From: Hyphomicrobiales bacterium
Lineage (GTDB): Bacteria > Pseudomonadota > Alphaproteobacteria > Rhizobiales > JAUVMS01
Direction: 5' to 3'
Assembly: GCA_030600135.1 (NCBI GenBank)
Contig: JAUVMS010000296.1
Coordinates: forward strand, 1-5,111
DNA length: 5,111 nucleotides
Shown here piece after piece: positions 1 through 5,111 of this stretch. Made by a program: the position numbers and the translations under genes. Under the pieces are notes generated by a model that saw only the letters and a program-made list of their open reading frames with translations, searched no databases and was not told the DNA's origin. Within the stretch, counting starts at the first letter, position 1. Each line of letters starts with the position of its first letter.

Positions 1-1900
1 GAACGATAAGGCTGACCTGAATTCTGAGACGGCCGAGCCCTTCATGCTCGCGTTGTTCCTGAACGTTTTCGATGACATCGATTACATCCAGTGCAGTCTC
101 GACGCCGGAGAACTCGAAATAACCTCCGTCGACAAAGCGGTAGTATCTTGGTCCTTGTGGCGTTTGCCGTCGCGATTTACGAATGCTTCTCCTCCGCCGG
201 CGGGCGCGTGGTTCGGCCGACCAGGACGCAGCCGGCAACACCCAGGGAAATCGCGCACTGACGCCAACCGCGGTTGAGAGCGCCACCGGTTGCTGGATCA
301 GGCGCTGCAGTGTTCGCACGCGATCGCTCGTCTGTCGGCGGAAATGGAATGGCGAAAAGACCACGCGATTGCCGGTCCTGACTGACGTCGCATTCAAGAT
401 AAGCGCCGGTGCGAGCCCCGTTGGATCCCAGGCATTATAATAGCTTTCGGCAAACGGGTTGGTTGGCGCATCGGGCGCGGCGATGTCCCATGCACGCTCA
501 AAGCTTGCTTCGAGCGCGCGGGCGCGATCGAACCTCGGGATCGGGTAGGGCACGATCCTTTGTACCAGATCCGGAAAGAATCCGGCCACGGTCAGCGGTG
601 CCATGAAGTCGTTTGCCAAAAACCGCTCGATCCGGTCCTGATAATCAGTGCGCTGCGACGCGCCACGCTGACAATCATGATTTGCCGCCGGCTGTGCATA
701 GGCTTTGACAAGCGATGAAAAGAGCGCGGCGCCGAGGCTACCACCCGACACCCCACTGATGGCAAAGACGTGTTGCGCGAAGCCGCCGCAGCGATCTTGC
801 AGCCGCGCCAGTGTCGCAGCGGCTTGGTGCGCGGCATAGAGACCACCGCCCTGTGCCGCGACGATGTAGACGGGATAGTCACGGCCTTGGCTGGCGTAGT
901 AGCTGCGGTCTGGCCGCGAGCCAACCCACTGCTGAAACGCCGCCGCTGCTCCCGGATACTTGCGGCCACGGACCTCCGCCTGGGTCGGCTTTGGCACCGG
1001 CGCCTGCTCTGGCCCGGCCGATCGTGTGATCATCTCCTGGTCGAGCGTACGAATGCGGTGGTTGTCATTGAGGTCGAACGCCGTTGCGATCAAGGCCATA
1101 ATAACGATGACGGAAAGCACCGGCACGCTGGTGCGATCGTAGAAATTCGTCAACACGCCCAGGAAGAACGCCAGACAAATCACGAAGACATTGAAGATGG
1201 CGAGAGCACCCACATCGCCCGCGACCGCGCTCAATTCTCGCGGGTTGACGAAGAAGAACGCGATCAGGCCGCCAGCCAGTGCCAACGCCACCACCGAAAA
1301 GAAGCTGCGTGCACCAAGACTGAAGAGCAAACGGTTTGGCTTTTCATACTTCCATTGCTTGCGCAGCGAACGCAGATAGGTGATTACAATCAGCACGATG
1401 GCCATGAAAATGCAGATCGCCGCACCGATTTGCAGGACGTAGAAAGCCTCGTCCATTTGGCTCCGCGCAGCCGCCACCTCATCCAGGAGGCCGGGTATCT
1501 TTTCCTCGATGCTCTCCGGCACCGTGATGGATGGGATGCCGCCGGCAGCGCGCCAGAGCCCGATAGCCGCCGCAACCATCGGGACAATGGCAACAATGCG
1601 TGGCAGCCACTTGACGAGGAAACCACCGGCGCTGAGTTCGTTTTGCTGCCACAGCAACGTCAGGTTGCGCCCGATGTACCAAATGAGCAGCCCCTGCAAG
1701 GCAAGCGTCACAAATGCCAGTGCGATTTGAATGGCAGAATCGCCGAGCCCAAGCGCCATCGCCCGGTAAATCTCGAGCGCCTGGTCAGGCGTGCTCAACA
1801 TGACGGCTGCCACGCCGGCAGCAATGATCGGCGCCCGCAGCACATAGAAGGGCGTGGCGATATGAACAAAGACGCTCTTTATCTTGTCGAGAACGCTCAT
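1..1900 (-). CDS. Multi-pass membrane protein with C-terminal patatin-like phospholipase domain (partial, 3' end outside window)
   Basis: The frame is open from ATG at 1900 to the left edge, giving 633 residues with no stop. Hydrophobic segments, likely membrane helices, lie near residues 17-36, 57-77, 95-116, 153-176, 199-218, 230-250 and 259-275. A Pro-rich linker (about 295-310) leads to a patatin/cPLA2-like hydrolase domain. Its marks are the glycine-rich oxyanion loop AAQGGGLYAA (Gly351-353), the nucleophile elbow GVSGGS (Ser385), the family-typical SARFPWVLP (548-556) and VDGGYFE, which supplies the catalytic Asp591. Patatin-family enzymes release fatty acids from lipid esters; the substrate here is unknown. 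The fusion suggests action at the inner membrane. Residues 566-578 are strikingly Arg-rich and may be a local frame disturbance (see findings). The next in-frame ATG (residue 34) would cut helix 1, so 1900 is preferred, although its ribosome site is weak. The family is well supported by motifs; the physiological role is not. Confidence 0.85.
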   Translation of the reverse strand, partial: MSVLDKIKSVFVHIATPFYVLRAPIIAAGVAAVMLSTPDQALEIYRAMALGLGDSAIQIALAFVTLALQGLLIWYIGRNLTLLWQQNELSAGGFLVKWLPRIVAIVPMVAAAIGLWRAAGGIPSITVPESIEEKIPGLLDEVAAARSQMDEAFYVLQIGAAICIFMAIVLIVITYLRSLRKQWKYEKPNRLLFSLGARSFFSVVALALAGGLIAFFFVNPRELSAVAGDVGALAIFNVFVICLAFFLGVLTNFYDRTSVPVLSVIVIMALIATAFDLNDNHRIRTLDQEMITRSAGPEQAPVPKPTQAEVRGRKYPGAAAAFQQWVGSRPDRSYYASQGRDYPVYIVAAQGGGLYAAHQAAATLARLQDRCGGFAQHVFAISGVSGGSLGAALFSSLVKAYAQPAANHDCQRGASQRTDYQDRIERFLANDFMAPLTVAGFFPDLVQRIVPYPIPRFDRARALEASFERAWDIAAPDAPTNPFAESYYNAWDPTGLAPALILNATSVRTGNRVVFSPFHFRRQTSDRVRTLQRLIQQPVALSTAVGVSARFPWVLPAASWSAEPRARRRRRSIRKSRRQTPQGPRYYRFVDGGYFEFSGVETALDVIDVIENVQEQREHEGLGRLRIQVSLIV

Positions 1901-2158
1901 GGATGACCCCCAACAGCAAACTGGCTGTGCGGAACTTAGCAGGATTAGCCAGGGTTTTTCACGACGATGTGGTCACTGCGGTTTTGCCGTGTGATAGCTG
2001 ACGGGATTGGCGTCGTGCGCTTCGCCATTTTGCCCGAGGCGTATGTGCGCAGCGGCGCGAAACAACGCCGGTACTAGGCGATCCGAGGGTTAGGTGATCC
2101 GGGGCTTGGATAACTCAACCCGGTGCGTCACATCCAATCGATGCAAAGGGCGGGCGCC
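1901..2158. other. Intergenic gap between the M23 and patatin-like genes
   Basis: The gap holds 258 bases between two genes on the same strand. I find no open frame with coding character, no convincing rho-independent terminator after the M23 stop and no clear sigma-70 promoter for the patatin-like gene. The only structure I can point to is the degenerate tandem repeat at 2075-2106. The spacing is too wide to assume cotranscription. Confidence 0.5.
2075..2106. repeat. Degenerate 16-nt tandem repeat, two copies
   Basis: Two adjacent 16-base units, 2075-2090 (taggcgatccgagggt) and 2091-2106 (taggtgatccggggct), match at 13 of 16 positions. The shared core is TAGG(C/T)GATCCG. It lies between the M23 stop and the patatin-like start. 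It could be a double operator site or a chance slippage duplication; nothing in the sequence decides between these. Confidence 0.45.
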
Positions 2159-4216
2159 TTATTTCCTGAGCTCGATCCTGTCGACCTGGGCAATACGAGT
2201 TGTCACCGGCGATTTGCTCATGAGCTCATTGATCCGCATTCGCGCTTTTTGGAATTCCGCCAGCTGCTTGCCCTTGAGCTTGCGCCCGCGTGGCACGTTG
2301 ATCCGCATCGGGTTGACAGGTCGACCATTGACCAACACTTCGTAATGGAGGTGAGGTCCTGACGAGAGACCGGTCGAGCCGACATACCCGATTATTTGCC
2401 CCTGACGAACCTTGAGGCCTTTTCGCAGTCCCTTGGCGATGCGTCGCATATGGCTGTATGACGTTTTGTAGCCGTTGGCATGACGAAGCCGGACATAGTT
2501 GCCATTGCCGCCCTTGCGCCCAGCCGCTTCGACGGCGCCGTTGCCAGCTGCTAGAATGGGCGTTCCGGGTTTTGCCGCCCAATCCACACCGGTATGCATC
2601 TTGCGACGACGTAACAGCGGGTGAATACGGTAGCCAAAGCTCGATGTGAACCTGACGGTTGCCCCCTTGACCGGCTTGCGCATCAGGAATTTCTTGGCGC
2701 TGTTTCCTTTGTCGTCGTAGTAATCGACAACGCCATCGGGGCTGCGATAGCGGTAGAATTTACGGGTTTCGCCACCGGCCGTGATCGAGGTGAAAAGCAA
2801 CGCGCCGGGTCTTCCCTCACCGCCCTTGCCGTCGTCTTCGAGATCATAGAACACCTCGAATCCGTCACCGGGACCAACGCGCCGCTTGAAGTCCGTATCA
2901 TAGGCATGCGTGCGCAGAACGCGCATGATCATTTTTGGCGGCAAATTCTGTAGCAAGGCGGAGTGATAAAGGCTTCTGTAGAGGCTCGCACGCTGGCTCT
3001 TCGGCGACTTTCGCAGCATCCTGGCAAGACTGAGAGTGAGTTCGGCTCGGCTCGCCACGTAGTCGCCGGCGTCATTGAGCAGCACAGTAAACTTGTGCCG
3101 ATTGCCCTTGTCGACCAAGCTCACACGGACTGGCTCAAGACCAAATTGACGGGTCGGTGACGGCGCCAGCGTAAGATTCAGTTTGTCCCCTGGCGTCAGG
3201 CCTCGCTTACCGAGCGCCTGTTTGCTCGCTTCGACGATCGCCCGCGCCTGCCAGCTTTCGGCACCGGAGCGTCGCAACAGCCCGATGAGCGTATCACCCT
3301 TGCGCACCTTGAAGACGCGACTTTCCTGCCCTTCGATCGTATCCTCGCCATCCGTCCCGAGCACGTTTTTGGCAAGCACTGTTGTATGTGGCGGAAGTCG
3401 CTCGGGCAGGCCGGCGCCCAACCCGCTCTCGCCCTCGCTTTCTGCTTCGGCGAAGTCCGAAATTTCGTTGTCATAACCCTGACGAATGGCGAAGGGACCG
3501 TCGTACTCCTCGCCAGCGAGCGCGACGAGTGCGGCAACTTCGTTCGATTGGAGCTCTTGGCCATCTTCTTCCGGCAAAAGCCCGCCAACAAGTTCGAGCA
3601 CCTTGACCGCGACATTCAAATGATTGGTCGTATGAGAGTCGCCCTTGTTCGCGCGATCCGCCTCGGTGAGGGCGTAAAGTTTTAGCGGGTTGAAAGCCGG
3701 TATGAGATCCGATTGGCGCGGTGACGAGGTCGCCAATCGTGCGACGATACGCGCATAGGGCTTGATCGCAATGAACTGGCGAGAGTTTCTTTGTTGGCGA
3801 AGCGTGTCGTGGATTATGTGTTTGGTTGAGAGGCCGCGCGCGCTCGTCTGCAGTAAATTTGTTTTCGGACGAACCCTGAGCTGACGGCCCCTGCGTTGCA
3901 CGCTTGGATGGGGTTGCATCACCTCGCGCCCGACTCGCTCCAGCGACGCCAGCACGCTTTCCGCACCTCTGTTTTCCATGGAGCCATAGATGGCAAAGCC
4001 GATGGCACAGACGCCCACTGCTGCGGCCAGGCATGTGCTGACCAGCCACTTGAGCCGCGATCCGTGCTGACCCTCGCCATGGTCGGAGCGGTAAACACCT
4101 CCCAGAGCTGCACCGGTTCGTGCCAGGTAAACAGGCGTCGGTGCCGCTCTCTTGCCCGCGGGCAAGAGCGTACCTGTTGATCTAAGCGCCGGTAATTTTC
4201 GACGACGGTCGATCAC
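2159..4216 (-). CDS. Membrane-anchored M23 family peptidoglycan metallopeptidase with LysM/OapA-like module
   Basis: Predicted zinc endopeptidase that cuts peptide cross-links in peptidoglycan, allowing sacculus growth or division. With the start used here it has 685 residues: a basic cytoplasmic N-terminus, one membrane helix (about 57-77, LKWLVSTCLAAAVG…), a long periplasmic linker with an acidic part (about 214-268), a LysM/OapA-like module (about 300-351, FKVRKGDTLIGLLRRSG), a further domain like those preceding M23 in MepM/Csd3-type enzymes (about 361-486), then M23 (about 521-636). All expected catalytic and zinc residues are present: His541 and Asp545 in MHTGVDWA, His589 in YSHM, His622 and His624 in HLHYE. 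It should therefore be active. A basic tail follows. The start is uncertain: GTG at 4216 has GGGGGA nine bases upstream, whereas the in-frame GTG at 4258 (+14 residues) has no such site. The gene is divergent from the rRNA operon. The exact bond cut cannot be told. Confidence 0.9.
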   Translation of the reverse strand: MIDRRRKLPALRSTGTLLPAGKRAAPTPVYLARTGAALGGVYRSDHGEGQHGSRLKWLVSTCLAAAVGVCAIGFAIYGSMENRGAESVLASLERVGREVMQPHPSVQRRGRQLRVRPKTNLLQTSARGLSTKHIIHDTLRQQRNSRQFIAIKPYARIVARLATSSPRQSDLIPAFNPLKLYALTEADRANKGDSHTTNHLNVAVKVLELVGGLLPEEDGQELQSNEVAALVALAGEEYDGPFAIRQGYDNEISDFAEAESEGESGLGAGLPERLPPHTTVLAKNVLGTDGEDTIEGQESRVFKVRKGDTLIGLLRRSGAESWQARAIVEASKQALGKRGLTPGDKLNLTLAPSPTRQFGLEPVRVSLVDKGNRHKFTVLLNDAGDYVASRAELTLSLARMLRKSPKSQRASLYRSLYHSALLQNLPPKMIMRVLRTHAYDTDFKRRVGPGDGFEVFYDLEDDGKGGEGRPGALLFTSITAGGETRKFYRYRSPDGVVDYYDDKGNSAKKFLMRKPVKGATVRFTSSFGYRIHPLLRRRKMHTGVDWAAKPGTPILAAGNGAVEAAGRKGGNGNYVRLRHANGYKTSYSHMRRIAKGLRKGLKVRQGQIIGYVGSTGLSSGPHLHYEVLVNGRPVNPMRINVPRGRKLKGKQLAEFQKARMRINELMSKSPVTTRIAQVDRIELRK

Positions 4217-4587
4217 GCCTGAAGGTCCCCCGGTTGTGCCACACGCTCCCCCAAGCACTGCTGCGACCCAGCGCTGGAGCGCAACATTCGCGCTTCGCTC
4301 GCTAAGTGCCCTTTCGAAAGCAACCCGAAAGGCGGCATACTCATTTTGAACGGCACATTGATCTCATTTGTCGCAATGCGCTGCCCAAAATTTCAAATTG
4401 GCGTCACATCCCTTGTCCCGTCCTTGGGTTTACTGCCAAGCTTGCTTCTGCTCGGTTCCTACCACCCGCATGATTAACGTTCCACGCGGTCCCATCGGGC
4501 ACGGTACTGCTTACCAAATCGTTAACGTGATCGATGACCGATTATTCAGGCGGATTTGTGGCCCAAAGCATACGTGAACGGAAGGTC
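4217..4587. other. Divergent intergenic region between the M23 gene and the rRNA promoter
   Basis: About 370 bases between two head-to-head transcription units. No open frame here has the hallmarks of a gene, except a possible 43-codon minus-strand frame (4213-4344) described under findings. The M23 promoter should lie here, but I cannot identify a convincing -35/-10 pair. Two copies of TTAACGT occur at 4474-4480 and 4522-4528, 48 bp apart, the second within the palindrome CGTTAACG (4520-4527). These could be regulator sites but match no motif I can name with confidence. Confidence 0.5.
4226..4231 (-). promoter_or_regulatory. Candidate ribosome binding site that favours the GTG start at 4216
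   Basis: On the minus strand GGGGGA lies nine bases before GTG 4216. The alternative GTG at 4258 has only GGGTCGCAGCA before it, which pairs poorly with the 16S tail. The protein from 4216 would begin (M)IDRRRKLP, a normal basic cytoplasmic N-terminus before the membrane helix. Moderate support only. Confidence 0.4.
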
Positions 4588-4606
4588 AAATTAATTGGAA
4601 TTTTTT
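4588..4606 (+). promoter_or_regulatory. AT-rich UP-element-like tract upstream of the rRNA promoter
   Basis: The stretch aaattaattggaatttttt is 17/19 A or T in an otherwise GC-rich region and ends 11 bases before the -35 box. rRNA promoters commonly carry such tracts, which bind the alpha subunit C-terminal domain of RNA polymerase and raise initiation. The call rests on position and composition only. Confidence 0.5.
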
Positions 4607-4617
4607 GATGGCACGTG

Positions 4618-4646
4618 TTGACACGGTAGACCAACTCAGATTATAT
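4618..4646 (+). promoter_or_regulatory. rRNA operon sigma-70-type promoter
   Basis: A perfect -35 box TTGACA (4618-4623), an ideal 17-base spacer and a -10 box TTATAT (4641-4646; the consensus is TATAAT). Transcription would start near 4653, about 395 bases before 16S rRNA. The AT-rich tract just upstream and the boxA downstream agree with an rRNA operon promoter. The TTGACA at 4823-4828 is part of boxA and is not a second promoter. Confidence 0.75.
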
Positions 4647-4816
4647 GATCCTTCGCCGAGCGGGCGTCGTGTTGTCCGCACGCTTTCGTTGGGCAGTAAT
4701 CACATCAACATACGAGAAGCCGGGCTGGGCTTGTTTGCCTGCAAGGTTTTTCGCGCTGTGCCCACGGGGACAGATGTTTCTGTGGGGTGGATTTGCTGCC
4801 GTTGGAGGCTGTCGGT

Positions 4817-4829
4817 TGCTCTTTGACAA
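4817..4829 (+). promoter_or_regulatory. boxA antitermination site of the rRNA leader
   Basis: TGCTCTTTGACAA differs at one base from the E. coli rrn leader boxA core TGCTCTTTAACAA. In RNA, boxA binds the NusB-NusE (S10) complex, which stops Rho from ending transcription of untranslated rRNA. It lies about 165 bases after the predicted start site and about 220 bases before 16S, a normal place for it. I did not find a convincing boxB hairpin directly upstream. Confidence 0.75.
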
Positions 4830-4951
4830 TGTAGATATGAAGAAAGGGAAACGCAGGCGGCGGAATTCTGGCGGATTCGATGATGCTCATTCGTGGGTAA
4901 TCGGATCATATCGGAATCTGGCGGCGCTGCGTTATCCATACACCCAAACCA

Positions 4952-4969
4952 CACGACCGAAAGGTCGTG
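4952..4969 (+). other. GNRA-capped hairpin in rRNA leader
   Basis: CACGACC, then loop GAAA, then GGTCGTG: a perfect 7-bp stem closed by a very stable GNRA tetraloop. It sits 80 bases before 16S. It is not followed by a T-run, so it is not an intrinsic terminator. A structural or processing role in pre-rRNA is likely by position. Confidence 0.6.
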
Positions 4970-5007
4970 GCGGTATTGTGTGAATGGGACCCGTTACGTA
5001 GCGACCA

Positions 5008-5030
5008 ACTTGGAGTGATTCTCTCCAAGT
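5008..5030 (+). other. Hairpin immediately upstream of 16S rRNA
   Basis: ACTTGGAG pairs perfectly with CTCCAAGT around a 7-base loop (tgattct), ending 18 bases before 16S. No T-run follows, so termination is unlikely. It probably helps fold or process the 5' end of pre-16S. Confidence 0.6.
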
Positions 5031-5048
5031 ATCCAGAATCAAATAATC

Positions 5049-5111
5049 AAACCTGAGAGTTTGATCCTGGCTCAGAACGAACGCTGGCGGCAGGCCTAAC
5101 ACATGCAAGTC
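5049..5111 (+). rRNA. rrs: 16S ribosomal RNA, 5' end (partial)
   Basis: The universal 27F site AGAGTTTGATCCTGGCTCAG begins at 5056. In E. coli it begins at base 8, so mature 16S starts near 5049 (AAACCTG… compared with AAATTGA… in E. coli). The following GAACGAACGCTGGCGGCAGG and CCTAACACATGCAAGTC are typical of Alphaproteobacteria. Only about 63 bases are in the window; the rest of the operon lies to the right. Confidence 0.97.

Larger units (their letters stand above)
4653..5048 (+). other. rRNA operon leader (pre-16S 5' region)
   Basis: Transcribed spacer between the predicted start site and mature 16S rRNA, removed during processing. It holds a possible hairpin at 4660-4679 (GCGGGC with GTCCGC, one G-U pair), boxA at 4817-4829, an imperfect long hairpin at 4874-4918 (GATTC/GAATC outside, ATGAT/ATCAT inside), a GAAA-tetraloop hairpin at 4952-4969 and an 8-bp hairpin at 5008-5030. 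The stretch after boxA (atatgaagaaagggaaacg) resembles rRNA leaders I recall from rhizobial relatives. The RNase III stem that joins both ends of pre-16S cannot be shown, because its 3' partner lies outside the window. Open frames crossing this region are not genes. Confidence 0.7.

Noticed and set aside
82..267. 61-residue minus-strand frame (APAGGGEAF…) as a separate gene
   Set aside because: It overlaps the patatin domain on the same strand and has no start context. It is better explained as the alternative frame of a local frameshift.
770..1906. 378-residue plus-strand open frame
   Set aside because: It lies antisense to the membrane-patatin gene. It is rich in His, Arg, Asp and Gln with no recognisable domain, as expected for the complement of a hydrophobic GC-rich gene, while the opposite strand carries clear catalytic motifs.
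2145..2162. GC-rich inverted sequence just after the M23 stop as a terminator
   Set aside because: The stem pairs imperfectly and no T-run follows on the minus strand.
2621..2953. 110-residue plus-strand frame, and others antisense to the M23 gene
   Set aside because: They are shadows of the M23 gene, whose catalytic residues are intact on the opposite strand.
4823..4851. Second promoter starting at TTGACA 4823
   Set aside because: The hexamer is part of boxA, and the sequence 17 bases later (gggaaa) is not a -10 box.
4932..4940. DnaA box-like TTATCCATA
   Set aside because: Single site, one mismatch from TTATCCACA, inside an rRNA leader with no cluster of boxes or AT-rich unwinding region.
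4645..4983. 112-residue plus-strand open frame
   Set aside because: It starts inside the rRNA -10 box and runs through boxA and the leader hairpins, so it is a chance frame in untranslated leader RNA.
1..5111. Novel defence, mobile or CRISPR system
   Set aside because: No transposase, integrase, repeat array or attachment site is visible. A patatin-like enzyme can be a defence effector (for example in CBASS), but no cyclase or sensor gene is next to it; the neighbours are an M23 peptidase and an rRNA operon.

Overview
The window looks like chromosomal DNA of an alphaproteobacterium, probably of the order Hyphomicrobiales (Rhizobiales). Three things point there. The last bases are the start of a 16S rRNA gene with the alphaproteobacterial opening (…GAACGAACGCTGGCGGCAGG…). 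The coding DNA is GC-rich. The two protein genes resemble families common in that group. The genus cannot be told from this sequence.

Layout from left to right: (1) 1-1900, minus strand: the first 633 codons of a large gene that runs off the left edge. It encodes a protein with about seven N-terminal membrane helices and a C-terminal patatin-like lipid acyl hydrolase domain with a visible Ser-Asp catalytic dyad. (2) 1901-2158: a short intergenic gap with a degenerate 16-nt tandem repeat. (3) 2159-4216 (possibly to 4258), minus strand: a membrane-anchored periplasmic M23 peptidase with a LysM/OapA-like module, predicted to cut peptidoglycan cross-links. (4) 4217-4617: a divergent intergenic region with no convincing gene. 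(5) 4618-5111, plus strand: the head of an rRNA operon, with a near-consensus sigma-70 promoter, an AT-rich UP-like tract, a roughly 400-nt leader with a boxA antitermination site and hairpins, and the first 63 nt of 16S rRNA.

The two protein genes point the same way, but the 258-bp gap does not show that they form an operon. Both act at the cell envelope: one on lipid acyl esters at a membrane, the other on the murein sacculus. The rRNA operon is transcribed away from them. I see no mobile element, CRISPR array, tRNA or clear defence system. The least ordinary parts are the multi-pass membrane-patatin fusion and a local arginine-rich stretch in it that looks like a pair of compensating frameshifts.
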